From positions 1 to 36,915 of the forward strand of contig NZ_JAKGRW010000028.1 in assembly GCF_021555175.1 (NCBI RefSeq): a DNA stretch of 36,915 nucleotides. Direction: 5' to 3'. The notes beneath the pieces are model-generated. The model was not told where the DNA came from. It worked only from the letters and a program-made list of their open reading frames with translations, and searched no databases. A program made the translations under genes and the position numbers. This DNA is from Nocardioides alcanivorans. Its GTDB lineage: Bacteria; Actinomycetota; Actinomycetes; Propionibacteriales; Nocardioidaceae. This document shows positions 22,555 through 31,287 of the stretch, one piece after another (the stretch's first letter is position 1; each line of letters starts with the position of its first letter).

Positions 22555-22672
22555 CCGTGGACGTGGTTCCATTACGGGGACCCGCCCTCACCCACTCGCT
22601 CGGAGGACCCGTCATCACCGCCCCGACCGCCGTGCTCCGCCGCTGCTGGGATCGTCAGGCGGTGCCCACGCG

Positions 22673-23896
22673 ATGACACGGAGCTCGATTCCTGCCTGGC
22701 TGCCGACGGTCGTACTCGGGCCGGTCGTCGCCTTCCTCGGCGCGTGGGAGGCCACGGAGGGATTCCAGTTCTTCGGCCCCTGGCAGCGCGACCAGCTGCT
22801 GGTCGCACTGGCGATGGCCGCGGCAGTGGCCTGCTACCGCTACCTGCCGGCACTCGGTCTGGCGATCGTCTGGGTGCTCCTGCCCATGCACCTCCTGCAG
22901 CCGGTCGAGGTGCTCAAGGTCGAGCTCTTCGTGGCGGTTCTTGCCTATGGCCTGGCCAGGTACGGAAGCTGGCCCACGGTCGTGATCAGCGCGGTCTCCG
23001 TGCCCGCCGCGGCGCTCGTCGGCTGGGCGCTGATCAACCAGGCGCCGCGTGACCTCCTGGTCGCCGACTTCTACATCGACATCACCGGAGTCGACCACGG
23101 AAGCGACATCGTGCGGGTGCTCGGCCTCCTTGCGTTCGTCGTGCTCGCGATCCCGTGGTTGCTGGGGATGCTGCTGCGCGCCACGCGGCGTACGGCCCAG
23201 GCCCGCACCGAGCGGGAGGCAGCCGAGCTGGGTCGTGCTCGGGCGGAGGCGGACCGAGCCCAGGCGCAGGAGATCGCCCGGCTCAGAGAGGGGCAGACCC
23301 GCCTCGCTCGCGACGTGCACGACGTCGTCGGGCACTCCCTCGCGGTGATCCTGGCCCAGGCCGAATCGGCACAGTTCCTGCCCGACGACGACCCGCAACG
23401 GCTCAAGGCGACCTTCGCAACGATCGCCGGGTCAGCTCGCGAGTCGCTGCGCTCCGTGCGGCAGGTGCTCTCCTCGACCGACCAGGCCACACCCGCGGAG
23501 AGTGGCGTGCCGGAGGGCGGTTTCGAGAGCCTCATCGACGGCGTACGCACCTCGGGTCATCCGGTGCACGTGGAGGTCGCCGGGACGCCGCGCCCGCTGC
23601 CTCCCGAGCTCGACGTCGTCGCCTTCCGGGTGCTGCAGGAGATGCTGACCAACGCTCTCAAGCACGGACGGCGTGGCGGCACCGTGTGGGTGCACCGGGT
23701 CTGGTCCGATGAGCTCACCATCGAGGTGGTCAACGAGATCGCCCCCGAGGCCGTCGTCGATGGGCAGGGACAGGGTTTGGCCGGCATGCGCCGGCGACTC
23801 GAGGGGGTTGGTGGACGGATGTGGACGGGCCGGGAAGGGACCAGGTTCAAGGTGAGCGCGACCATGCCAGCAGGTGGCGCGGAGACCCGCCCATGA
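22673..23896 (+). CDS. Sensor histidine kinase, HisKA_3 (NarL-partner) type
   Basis: The product has 407 residues. About five to six transmembrane helices in residues 8-170 (TVVLGPVVAFLGAWE, LLVALAMAAAVACY, LGLAIVWVLLPMHLL and others) leave almost no extracellular domain, so it probably senses within or near the membrane. A coiled linker (about 175-210) leads to the dimerisation/phosphoacceptor helix LARDVHDVVGHSLAV with the phosphoacceptor histidine at 216. The HATPase domain has the N box NALKHGRRGGTV and G box GQGLAGMRRRLEGVGG. The stop overlaps the regulator start (ATGA). The signal is unknown; the position 118 bases after ddl hints at, but does not prove, a cell-envelope role. Confidence 0.92.
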   Translation: MTRSSIPAWLPTVVLGPVVAFLGAWEATEGFQFFGPWQRDQLLVALAMAAAVACYRYLPALGLAIVWVLLPMHLLQPVEVLKVELFVAVLAYGLARYGSWPTVVISAVSVPAAALVGWALINQAPRDLLVADFYIDITGVDHGSDIVRVLGLLAFVVLAIPWLLGMLLRATRRTAQARTEREAAELGRARAEADRAQAQEIARLREGQTRLARDVHDVVGHSLAVILAQAESAQFLPDDDPQRLKATFATIAGSARESLRSVRQVLSSTDQATPAESGVPEGGFESLIDGVRTSGHPVHVEVAGTPRPLPPELDVVAFRVLQEMLTNALKHGRRGGTVWVHRVWSDELTIEVVNEIAPEAVVDGQGQGLAGMRRRLEGVGGRMWTGREGTRFKVSATMPAGGAETRP

Positions 23897-24555
23897 GTGA
23901 GCCGATCCGGGTACTGCTCGTCGACGACCAGGAGCTGTTCCGGGCCGGAGTGTCGGTGATCATCGATGCCCAGCCCGACATGACCGTGGTCGGCACGGCC
24001 GGTGACGGAGCCGAGGCGGTGGCCATGGCCGACGATCTCGAGCCCGACGTGGTGCTCATGGACATCCGCATGCCCGAGATGGACGGCGTCGAGGCGACTC
24101 GTCAGCTCTTCGCACCGCGACGGACGCCAGCACGGAGCCGGCCACTGCGGGTGGTCGTGTTGACCACCTTCAACCTCGACGACCGCGCCGCCACGGCGAT
24201 CAAGTACGGCGCCTCGGGCTTCCTCCTCAAGGACGCCACGCCACGGATGCTCACCGACGCGATCCGCACGGTGCATGCCGGCAACGCGGTCATCTCTCCG
24301 ACCGACCTCACCCTGCTCATGGACGGCACGTTCCGAGAACGCCGACCGGTGCCGCCGACCTTCGACCGGCTCACCACGAAGGAGCGGGAGGTCTTCACCG
24401 CCGTTGCGCGGGGGCTCAGCAATCCGGAGATCACCGAGACCGCCTACATCAGCGAGTCGACCGTGAAGACCCACGTGGGCTCGATCCTGCGCAAGCTCGA
24501 GCTGCGCGACCGCGTGCAGATCGTGGTCTTCGCCCACGAGCACGGCCTGGCCTGA
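23893..24555 (+). CDS. NarL/FixJ family response regulator
   Basis: A 220-residue regulator paired with the kinase just upstream. The receiver domain (5-125) has acidic residues D11-D12, the phosphorylation site D57 (VVLMDIRMPEMDG) and the conserved threonine and lysine segments (VVVLTTFN, GFLLKDATP). A LuxR-type helix-turn-helix follows (about 152-215): LTTKEREVFTAVARGLSNPE and STVKTHVGSILRKLELRDRV. It binds DNA after phosphorylation. Its targets are unknown. The gene ends seven bases before the intergenic repeat array. Confidence 0.94.
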   Translation: MSEPIRVLLVDDQELFRAGVSVIIDAQPDMTVVGTAGDGAEAVAMADDLEPDVVLMDIRMPEMDGVEATRQLFAPRRTPARSRPLRVVVLTTFNLDDRAATAIKYGASGFLLKDATPRMLTDAIRTVHAGNAVISPTDLTLLMDGTFRERRPVPPTFDRLTTKEREVFTAVARGLSNPEITETAYISESTVKTHVGSILRKLELRDRVQIVVFAHEHGLA

Positions 24556-24616
24556 ACTGCCGGTGATCGAGCCCACCCGGTGACCGAGCCCACCCGATGA
24601 TCGAGCCCACCCGATG

Positions 24617-24664
24617 ATCGAGCCTGTCGAGATCACCCGGCCAAACGGTCTCGACAAGCTCGAC
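24617..24664. repeat. Imperfect hairpin in the first long repeat unit
   Basis: ATCGAGCCTGTCGAGATC (24617-24634) and GGTCTCGACAAGCTCGAC (24647-24664) are reverse complements at 15 of 18 positions with a 12-base loop. This resembles REP-like stem-loops and could serve as a terminator for both convergent genes. Confidence 0.75.
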
Positions 24665-24774
24665 CCACGAAACCACAGCCCACCCGGTGATCGAGCCCAC
24701 CCGGTGACCGAGCCCACCCGATGATCGAGCCCACCCGATGATCGAGCCCACCCGATGATCGAGCCCACCCGATG

Positions 24775-24822
24775 ATCGAGCCTGTCGAGATCACCCGGCC
24801 AAACGGTCTCGACAAGCTCGAC
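24775..24822. repeat. Imperfect hairpin in the second long repeat unit
   Basis: An identical copy of the 24617-24664 hairpin, with arms at 24775-24792 and 24805-24822. A left arm alone recurs at about 24865-24882. Confidence 0.75.
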
Positions 24823-24912
24823 CCACGAAACCACAGCCCACCCGGTGATCGAGCCCACCCGGTGATCGAGCCTGTCGAGATCAACCCTCCCCTGCGAGGT
24901 CGACCTTCGAGG

Positions 24913-25431
24913 TCAGAAGCCAGCCTTGCGCGGCCCGGCCGCAGCGTCTCGGACGACCGCGCCCTTGGCGTGAGCGGCGTCTCGCAGCGAGGCCTGGAAG
25001 TCGACCATCCGCTGCTGCAGCTCCGGGTCGGAGGCAGCAAGGATCCGGGCGGCCAGGAGACCGGCATTGCGAGCGTTGCCGATGGAGACCGTCGCCACTG
25101 GTACGCCGGCCGGCATCTGCACGATCGAGAGCAGCGAATCCATGCCGTCGAGATACTTCAACGGCACTGGGACGCCGATGACGGGCAAGGGTGTCACCGC
25201 GGCCAGCATGCCGGGCAGATGGGCCGCTCCCCCAGCGCCGGCGATGATGACCGAGAGCCCACGGCCCGCGGCGTCGCGACCGTAGTCAAGCATCTCGTCG
25301 GGCATCCGGTGCGCCGAGACCACATCAGCCTCGAAGACGATGTCGAACTCGCCGAGAGCCTCTGCGGCAGCCTGCATGACCGGCCAGTCGGAGTCCGATC
25401 CCATCACGATGCCCACACGTGCCTGCGTCAT
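24913..25431 (-). CDS. purE: N5-carboxyaminoimidazole ribonucleotide mutase
   Basis: A 172-residue class I PurE converting N5-CAIR to CAIR in purine synthesis. [19 protein letters not shown] is the phosphate-binding SDSDW motif. [18 protein letters not shown] holds the catalytic histidine (SAHRMP). [16 protein letters not shown] and [14 protein letters not shown] are the remaining family signatures. The start is the ATG at 25431, four bases after the purK stop. An upstream in-frame extension lies within purK. The two enzymes act in consecutive steps. Confidence 0.95.
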   Translation of the reverse strand: MTQARVGIVMGSDSDWPVMQAAAEALGEFDIVFEADVVSAHRMPDEMLDYGRDAAGRGLSVIIAGAGGAAHLPGMLAAVTPLPVIGVPVPLKYLDGMDSLLSIVQMPAGVPVATVSIGNARNAGLLAARILAASDPELQQRMVDFQASLRDAAHAKGAVVRDAAAGPRKAGF

Positions 25432-25435
25432 CTGC

Positions 25436-26602
25436 TCACTCACTTTCGTCACCGAGGTCACCCGCGAACCAGGCCGCCGCGTGGCGGGCCCGTTCCAAGC
25501 AGTCCTCGAGGTCGTCGCCGTAGGTGTTGACGTGCCCGACCTTGCGGCCCGGACGCATCTCCTTGCCATAGAGGTGGACCCGCAGGTGCGGGTCGCGGGC
25601 CATGGCGTGCGGATAGCCGTCGTACAGACGACCGGCGTCGTCGGGGCCGCCGAGGATGTTGACCATCACGGTCCACCTCGCACGCGGTGCGGGAGAGCCG
25701 AGGGGCAGGTCGAGTACGGCGCGCAGGTGGTTCTCGAACTGGCTGGTGACGGCGCCGTCCTGGGTCCAGTGGCCGGTGTTGTGCGGACGCATCGCCAACT
25801 CGTTGACGAGGATCCGACCGTCGTTGGTCTCGAACAGCTCCACGGCCATCACGCCCACGACACCGAGCTCGCCGGCGACGCGGAGCGCGATCTCCTGCGC
25901 GGCGGTGGCCAGCTCGTCGGAGAGGTCGGGAGCCGGGGCGATGACCTCGTGGCAGATGCCGTCTCGTTGGGTCGAGGCGACCACCGGCCACGCTGCGGCC
26001 TGGCCGCTGGGTGAGCGGGCGACGAGGGCGGAGAGCTCTCGACGGAAGTCGACGAGTTCCTCGGCAAGGATCTGGACGCCGGCTGCCTCAGCGGCAGCGA
26101 ACGCCTCGGCGCAGTCGGTCTCGGAGCGCACCACCCAGACACCCTTGCCGTCGTACCCGCCACGGGTGGTCTTGAGCACCGCCGGGAATCCGAAGTCGGC
26201 CACCTCAGCGGCACCTGTGACGATGGCGTTGCGCGGGCAGGGCACGCCAAGTGCCTCGAGCCGGGTGCGCATCACGCCCTTGTCCTGCGCGTGCACCAAG
26301 GCGTCGGGGCCCGGCCGGCAGGCCACGCCCACCCGCTCGAGGGCGTGCAGGTGCGCGGTGGGCACGTGCTCGTGGTCGAAGGTCACCACCGAACAGCCCG
26401 CGGTGACCTGCTCGAGCGTGTCGAGATCGCGGTAGTCACCGACCAGTTGGTCGGGAATCACCTGCGCGGCGGAGACGCCGGGCGCCTCGGCCAGCAGACG
26501 CAGCGGGATACCGAGCGCCGCAGCCGGCTCGGCCATCATCCGGGCGAGCTGACCGCCGCCGATCACGGCAACGGTCGGGGCAAGGGGACGCGGATCAGCC
26601 AC
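25436..26602 (-). CDS. purK: N5-carboxyaminoimidazole ribonucleotide synthase
   Basis: A 388-residue ATP-grasp enzyme that carboxylates AIR with bicarbonate and ATP to N5-[24 protein letters not shown] is the N-terminal glycine motif, [18 protein letters not shown] matches the family's DxExV segment, and [20 protein letters not shown] is the ATP-grasp lysine/glycine loop. [17 protein letters not shown] and [19 protein letters not shown] complete the active site. It starts at a GTG at 26602. Upstream lies an array of short repeats (26652-26770) that may carry or affect its promoter. Confidence 0.95.
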   Translation of the reverse strand: MADPRPLAPTVAVIGGGQLARMMAEPAAALGIPLRLLAEAPGVSAAQVIPDQLVGDYRDLDTLEQVTAGCSVVTFDHEHVPTAHLHALERVGVACRPGPDALVHAQDKGVMRTRLEALGVPCPRNAIVTGAAEVADFGFPAVLKTTRGGYDGKGVWVVRSETDCAEAFAAAEAAGVQILAEELVDFRRELSALVARSPSGQAAAWPVVASTQRDGICHEVIAPAPDLSDELATAAQEIALRVAGELGVVGVMAVELFETNDGRILVNELAMRPHNTGHWTQDGAVTSQFENHLRAVLDLPLGSPAPRARWTVMVNILGGPDDAGRLYDGYPHAMARDPHLRVHLYGKEMRPGRKVGHVNTYGDDLEDCLERARHAAAWFAGDLGDESE

Positions 26603-26651
26603 GCGCGAAGCCTAGAACAGCGGACCCGAATCGTCGCCGCCCGGGTTCCCC

Positions 26652-26770
26652 CGAACCTTCAGTTGGACACCGCGAACCTTCAGTCGCATCGCGCGAACCT
26701 TCAGTTGCGGGCCAAGTGAAATCTCGCGCGCACTCCAAGTGAAGGTTCGCGGATTCTGAGTGAAGGTTCG
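26652..26770. repeat. Opposed arrays of a 12-bp motif between the cyclase and purK
   Basis: CGAACCTTCAGT occurs at 26652-26663, 26673-26684 and 26694-26705, exactly 21 bases apart. Its near reverse complement AGTGAAGGTTCG occurs at 26738-26749 and 26759-26770, also 21 apart, plus a degenerate copy AGTGAAATCTCG at 26715-26726. Three forward copies therefore face three reverse copies. The set starts right after the cyclase stop and ends about 50 bases before the purK start. The whole could fold into a long hairpin or bind protein on one helix face. Confidence 0.88.
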
Positions 26771-26773
26771 CGG

Positions 26774-27780
26774 TCAACGACGACGGACGGTGATCGGCTC
26801 GACGAGTCCGAACCCACGGACCGGGCGGGCCGGCATCGGGCGGGTCTCCCAACGATCGGCGGGCAGCAGGTCGGCGGTGTGCTGGTCGATGATGATCCGG
26901 TTCTTGCGGGCCACCGCAGTGAGGCGAGCCGCCATGTTGACCGGCGGGCCGAAGACGTCGCCCATGCGGTTGACGACCGAACCGGTGGCCAGGCCGATCC
27001 GTACGTCGGGCATGCGCGCGTCCCGGCCGATCACCGACACGATGCCTTCGGCGATCTCCATGGCGGCGACAGGCTCAAGGGCAACGAAGAGCACCGAGTC
27101 ACCGAGGCTCTTGATGACTCGGCCTCGGTTGCGCGAGACGACGTCGTGGCAGCGCGACTCGAAGACCTCGACGAGGTCACCGATACGGATCTCGCCGATC
27201 TCGTTGGTGAGGGCGGTGAACTGCACGAGGTCAGCGAAGCCGACCGTGAGCTCCATGCTCGACTGCGTGTCGGACGTCAGCTCCAGCGCCTCCATCCGCG
27301 ACACCGCGACAGCGAGGTGCCGGCGCCAAGCATGCATCATCAACTTCTCGAAGTCTTCAGCAACCGTCTCGGCCAGCAGCGCTGCGAGCGAGATCCGGGC
27401 GCCTTCGCCGCCGTCGGCAGCGGCCCGTTCGGCCGCGACCTCCTCCAGCCGTGGGGAGAGGGTCGCTACCTCCCAGTCGGCCAGTCGCGACATGGTCTGC
27501 CCGACGCCACGGGTCAGGTTGAGTGCCGTGTCGAGCGTGAAGATTCCCGACTCGATCAGTCGGTTGAGCAGCGCGACGGCCTCGACGTCGCTGTCGGTGA
27601 AGTACGGCCGGTCGGACTCGGGTTCGGGGAAGCCGAGGGCACGCCAGATTCGCTTGGTCTGCTCCGGGCTGGTGCCGCTGCGTTCGGCCACCTCGTCAGC
27701 GGTCCACTTCGAGGTGTCACCGAGCAGCGTGTGCTCGAGCCCCTCCTCGACATGTCCCGATAGCGGGGATCAGGTGCCAT
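26774..27780 (-). CDS. Class III adenylate/guanylate cyclase with N-terminal regulatory domain, one frameshift
   Basis: This protein makes cyclic nucleotide from NTP. Residues about 10-150 form a helical regulatory region (DTSKWTADEVAERSGTS, YFTDSDVEAVALLNRL) like the one in Mycobacterium Rv1264/Rv2212. The cyclase domain follows: VGFADLVQFTALT has the first metal aspartate, RVIKSLGDSVLFVAL the lysine and second aspartate, and GDVFGPPVNMAARLTAV the D, N and R needed for catalysis, so it should be active. The natural start is probably the ATG at 27780 (MAPDPRYRDMS), overlapping the PH-domain gene by 11 bases. It is separated from the rest by a break at the C4 run 27740-27743. One added base restores SRRGLEHTLLGDTSKW and a 335-residue protein. 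A shorter in-frame start exists at 27691. Confidence 0.87.
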
Positions 27781-28288
27781 CGTCGGCGCGACCACCTGTC
27801 GCCTGGCGGTGGAGCTCCTCGGAGACGACCTTCTGCACCTGCTCGACCTTCGGGATGTCGTGGAGCTCGACGCGCCCGGCCTCGCTGGCGTCGGTCACCA
27901 CGAGGGTGCCGCACCCGAAGATCCGGTCGAGCACGTCGATCTCGAAGTCGACCCCGCTGATGCGGTTGAGCGGGATCGTGCGTCCCTCCTTGGCGATGAA
28001 GCCGGAGCGGAACATCAACCGTCGGTTGGTGAACGTGTAGGTCGTGGTCCACCACTTCAGGAACGGCCGCACGATCCACCAGACCACCACGACGAGCATC
28101 AGCAGCCACGCCGCATAGTTGATGGTGGAGTCGACCGTGTCATTGCCGATCTCGAGGACGGTCAGGACGATCCCGCCGATGAGCACCAGCAGCATCACCA
28201 GGATCGGGCCAAAGAGGGCCTTGACGTGGGTGCGGCAGGAGACGACGACGTGCTCGCCCTCGTTGAGCAGCTTGGGTGAGATGGACAT
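27770..28288 (-). CDS. PH-domain (bPH2/DUF304-like) membrane protein
   Basis: A 172-residue protein with two adjacent transmembrane helices (about residues 27-47, GPILVMLLVLIGGIVLTVL; and 58-75, YAAWLLMLVVVVWWIV). A bacterial pleckstrin-homology-like domain follows: TTTYTFTNRRLMFRSGFIA and IPLNRISGVDFEIDVLDRIF, then GCGTLVVTDASEAG. It is the counterpart of Rv3278c, which lies at the same place between birA and purK in Mycobacterium. Its molecular function is unknown. It lies 80 bases downstream of birA and overlaps the cyclase start, so the three probably share a transcript. Confidence 0.85.
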   Translation of the reverse strand: MSISPKLLNEGEHVVVSCRTHVKALFGPILVMLLVLIGGIVLTVLEIGNDTVDSTINYAAWLLMLVVVVWWIVRPFLKWWTTTYTFTNRRLMFRSGFIAKEGRTIPLNRISGVDFEIDVLDRIFGCGTLVVTDASEAGRVELHDIPKVEQVQKVVSEELHRQATGGRADDGT

Positions 28289-28368
28289 ACCCGCATCATG
28301 TCACTCCCGACCACCTGCTGTCGGCAATCGGTGTGCCGTGGCGCACGACGCCGGGGCCCTCGTGTGGC

Positions 28369-29151
28369 CTACGACGCCGCAGGCCGCACGTGTACGACGT
28401 CCCCCGCCCCGACCGCGACGGTGTCGGCACCACTGCGCACCAGCAACCGGCCCGACGGATCGATGCCGACCGCGGTGCCCAGCAGTTGCCGGTCCGCGGG
28501 GAGCTCGACCCGCACCTCCATGCCGACGGTGATGCAGCGCTCCTCGTAGCGGCGCCGCAGTTCGTCGATGTCGTCGAGCAGGTGGCCCTCGCGCTCGAAT
28601 GTCGCCAACAGCTCGGCGAGCAACGCGGTGCGGTCGACGGAGGCCCCAGTGGCGAGACGGACACTGGTCGCGCGGGCGATCGGCAACTCCTCCTCGGTCT
28701 GGTCGGCGTTGATCCCGATGCCGACGACCGCACCCGGTCCGATCGGGGAGTCGACCCGCTCGACGAGGATGCCGCAGAGCTTCTTGCCGTCCGGTTCGAC
28801 GAGCACGTCGTTGGGCCACTTGAGCACCACCCCGGGGACGGTGGACACCAGTGCCTCGTGGACGACGTACCCCGCGAACAGCGGGAGCCACGGCCAGTCC
28901 GCGGGTGCCAGGTCGGGGCGGAGGATCGTGGAGAAGGTCAGCGCCGCGCGCTCGGGCACGGTCCAACCGCGGTCGAGACGACCACGACCCGCCGTCTGCC
29001 ACTCGGTGGTGAGGGTGGTGCCGGCGGGAGCGCCTGCCCGCGCCCGCTCGGCGAGGCCCGCGTTGGTGGAGCCGATTTCCTCGACGATCTCGACCGTCGC
29101 GGGCAGGCGAGACGGATCAAGGGGTGGGCGCGCGTCCGGTGTGGAAGTCAT
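28369..29151 (-). CDS. birA: Biotin--[acetyl-CoA-carboxylase] ligase, group I (no DNA-binding domain)
   Basis: A 260-residue enzyme that activates biotin with ATP and attaches it to carboxylase carrier lysines. IGSTNAGLAERA is the N-terminal substrate motif and WQTAGRGRLDRGW the biotinyl-AMP GRGR loop. VVLKWPNDVLV, KKLCGILVE and VVGIGINADQ are the remaining core motifs, with an SH3-like C-terminal domain (about 210-260). There is no N-terminal helix-turn-helix, so it should not repress transcription as E. coli BirA does. The start is the ATG at 29151. It is divergent from accD across only 41 bases, which ties biotin loading to a biotin-dependent carboxylase. Confidence 0.95.
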   Translation of the reverse strand: MTSTPDARPPLDPSRLPATVEIVEEIGSTNAGLAERARAGAPAGTTLTTEWQTAGRGRLDRGWTVPERAALTFSTILRPDLAPADWPWLPLFAGYVVHEALVSTVPGVVLKWPNDVLVEPDGKKLCGILVERVDSPIGPGAVVGIGINADQTEEELPIARATSVRLATGASVDRTALLAELLATFEREGHLLDDIDELRRRYEERCITVGMEVRVELPADRQLLGTAVGIDPSGRLLVRSGADTVAVGAGDVVHVRPAAS

Positions 29152-29192
29152 GGGCACTAGATTGGCCCCGCTAACAGGAGGAGGCCAAACAC

Positions 29193-30812
29193 GTGAGCGC
29201 AAGCATCGGTGAGGGCACGGACGTGCCCGACGACATCGACGTCCACACCACCGCCGGAAAGCTGGCGGACTACGAGCGTCGGGTCGACGAGGCCGTGCAC
29301 GCACCTGCCGCCAAGGCGCAGGAGCGGCAGCACGCCAAGGGACGCAAGACCGCCCGTGAGCGGATCGAACAGCTCTTCGACGAGGGATCCTTCGTCGAGC
29401 TGGACGAACTCGCCCGCCACCGGTCGACCGCCTTCGGCCTGGAGAAGACCCGCCCCTACGGCGACGGCGTCATCACCGGCTACGGCACGATCGAGGGCCG
29501 CCAGGTCTGCGTCTTCTCCCAGGACTTCACCGTCTTCGGTGGCTCCCTCGGTGAGGTGTACGGCGAGAAGATCGTGAAGGTCATGGACCTCGCGCTCAAG
29601 ACCGGCTCACCGATCATCGGCATCAACGAGGGCGCCGGCGCACGCATCCAGGAGGGTGTCGTCTCCCTGGGCCTCTACGGCGAGATCTTCAAGCGCAACG
29701 TGCACGCCTCGGGCGTCATCCCCCAGATCAGCCTGATCATGGGCAACTGCGCCGGCGGCCACGTCTACTCCCCCGCCGTCACCGACTTCACGATCATGGT
29801 CGACCAGACCTCCGCGATGTTCATCACCGGGCCCGACGTCATCAAGACCGTCACCGGCGAAGACGTCTCCATGGAGGACCTGGGCGGCGCGCGGGCGCAC
29901 AACACCAAGTCCGGCAACGCCCACTACATGGCGGCTGACGAGGAGGACGCCCTCGACTACGTCAAGGCGCTGCTCAGCTACCTGCCGCAGAACAACATGG
30001 ACGAGGCCCCGGCCTTCGACGAGGAGGCCGACCTCGCGCCGACCGACCTCGACCTGAGCCTGGACACCATCATCCCGGACTCCCCGAACCAGCCCTACGA
30101 CATGAACGACGTGATCAAGACGGTCGTGGACGATGAGGACTTCCTCGAGGTCCAGCCGCTCTTCGCGCCCAACATCATCGTCGGTTTCGGTCGGGTCGAG
30201 GGTCGCCCGGTCGGCGTCGTGGCCAACCAGCCGATGCAGTTCGCCGGCACACTCGACATCGACGCCTCCGAGAAGGCCGCCCGCTTCGTGCGCTTCTGCG
30301 ATGCGTTCAACATCCCGGTACTCACCTTCGTCGACGTCCCGGGCTTCCTGCCGGGCACCGACCAGGAGTGGAACGGCATCATCCGCCGCGGCGCGAAGCT
30401 GATCTACGCGTACGCCGAGGCCACCGTCCCGCTGGTCACCGTGATCACCCGCAAGGCCTACGGCGGCGCCTACGACGTGATGGGCTCCAAGCACCTCGGT
30501 GCCGACCTCAACGTGGCGTGGCCGACTGCCCAGATCGCCGTGATGGGCGCCCAGGGTGCGGCCAACATCGTGCACCGCAAGACGCTCGCGGCCATCGAGA
30601 CCGAGGGCGGCGACGTCGAGGCGAAGCGCGCCGAACTGATCGACGAGTACGAGACCACGCTGGCGAACCCCTACATCGCCGCCGAGCGGGGCTACGTCGA
30701 CACGGTCATCCGTCCGCACGAGACCCGCGCCGAGATCGTCCGCGGCCTGCGTCTGCTGCGCAACAAGCGGGAGATCCTGCCGGCCAAGAAGCACGGGAAC
30801 ATCCCGCTGTGA
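29193..30812 (+). CDS. accD5: Acyl-CoA (propionyl-CoA) carboxylase beta subunit, carboxyltransferase
   Basis: A 539-residue carboxyltransferase that moves the carboxyl group from carboxybiotin to propionyl-CoA or acetyl-CoA. The N-domain has [36 protein letters not shown] and [14 protein letters not shown] (oxyanion-type glycines), and [20 protein letters not shown]. The C-domain has [38 protein letters not shown] and [17 protein letters not shown]. The GTG start at 29193 has a strong AGGAGG nine bases upstream. Its order with birA, accE and purK-purE matches the Mycobacterium accD5 locus. The biotinylated alpha subunit is not in the window. Confidence 0.95.
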   Translation: MSASIGEGTDVPDDIDVHTTAGKLADYERRVDEAVHAPAAKAQERQHAKGRKTARERIEQLFDEGSFVELDELARHRSTAFGLEKTRPYGDGVITGYGTIEGRQVCVFSQDFTVFGGSLGEVYGEKIVKVMDLALKTGSPIIGINEGAGARIQEGVVSLGLYGEIFKRNVHASGVIPQISLIMGNCAGGHVYSPAVTDFTIMVDQTSAMFITGPDVIKTVTGEDVSMEDLGGARAHNTKSGNAHYMAADEEDALDYVKALLSYLPQNNMDEAPAFDEEADLAPTDLDLSLDTIIPDSPNQPYDMNDVIKTVVDDEDFLEVQPLFAPNIIVGFGRVEGRPVGVVANQPMQFAGTLDIDASEKAARFVRFCDAFNIPVLTFVDVPGFLPGTDQEWNGIIRRGAKLIYAYAEATVPLVTVITRKAYGGAYDVMGSKHLGADLNVAWPTAQIAVMGAQGAANIVHRKTLAAIETEGGDVEAKRAELIDEYETTLANPYIAAERGYVDTVIRPHETRAEIVRGLRLLRNKREILPAKKHGNIPL

Positions 30813-31054
30813 GTGGGGAGAAGCCCGCCGAGGAGAAGGTCACCGAGGCGCAGCAGCCGCTGCTCCAGGTGGTCAACGCCGACGCGACGCCGGAGGAGAT
30901 CGCAGCCATCGTGGCAGTGTTCTCCGCCCTGGGTTCGGGATCGACCGAGGCGCCCAAGCGTCCCGCGCGACAGTGGGCAGCACCGCGACGTACCCACCGC
31001 ACGCCGTTGACGCACGGCGTCGGCGGTTGGCGGGCCAGCGCCCTTCCCCGCTGA
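30809..31054 (+). CDS. accE: Acyl-CoA carboxylase epsilon subunit
   Basis: An 81-residue protein starting at a GTG that overlaps the accD stop (GTGA). A variable N-terminus is followed by [20 protein letters not shown] and FSALGS, the conserved helix-forming core of actinobacterial AccE. A basic, tryptophan-containing tail ([14 protein letters not shown]) follows. Epsilon subunits bridge or stabilise the alpha-beta carboxylase complex. It is short and family conservation is modest, but position, overlap and the ATPEEIAAI motif agree. Confidence 0.9.
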   Translation: MSGEKPAEEKVTEAQQPLLQVVNADATPEEIAAIVAVFSALGSGSTEAPKRPARQWAAPRRTHRTPLTHGVGGWRASALPR

Positions 31055-31074
31055 TCGACACCTCTTCACACGAC

Positions 31075-31112
31075 GCCAGCGCTGTCCTCCCCCAACGGAG
31101 GGCGGCGCTGGC
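31075..31112 (+). terminator. Hairpin terminator after accD-accE
   Basis: GCCAGCGC (31075-31082) pairs with GCGCTGGC (31105-31112). The interior also pairs in part (TCCTCCC with GAGGGCG) around a CCAACG loop. It lies 20 bases after the accE stop and is followed by a short T-containing tail (GCTTTCGTG). Confidence 0.7.
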
Positions 31113-31155
31113 GCTTTCGTGTCGTCGCACCCTCCGTGACCGCGACGGCACACGT

Positions 31156-31183
31156 TTGTTTCGCGGCTGTCCCATCTTGTAAC
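31156..31183 (+). promoter_or_regulatory. Weak candidate promoter for the secreted amidase
   Basis: TTGTTT (31156-31161) and TGTAAC (31178-31183) are 16 bases apart, about 105 bases before the amidase start. An AGGGAGGG ribosome-binding site lies next to that start. Boxes were read by eye and match consensus only in part. Confidence 0.25.
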
Positions 31184-31287
31184 CCAGCCGGGCCACCGCG
31201 TTACACGGACGGCACACAACACTTACGTCTGCGGAATGCAACCTTCCTAGGTTTCTCGGGTCAACACTCGAGGGAGGGAAACCCCGC

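Larger units (their letters stand above)
24562..24884. repeat. Composite tandem-repeat array: 17-bp units interspersed with 73-bp hairpin units
   Basis: The short unit is GATGATCGAGCCCACCC, with GGTGATC and GGTGACC variants. There are three units (24562-24612), a 73-base long unit (24613-24685), five units (24686-24770), an identical 73-base unit (24771-24843), one unit (24844-24860) and a partial long unit from 24861. The long unit begins like the short one and carries an imperfect hairpin. The block repeats with a 158-base offset. It fills the space between convergent response-regulator and purE genes, and no gene is present in it. Confidence 0.92.

Noticed and set aside
24562..24884. Possible CRISPR array
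   Set aside because: The units are contiguous 17-mers and 73-mers without unique spacers, and no cas genes are nearby.
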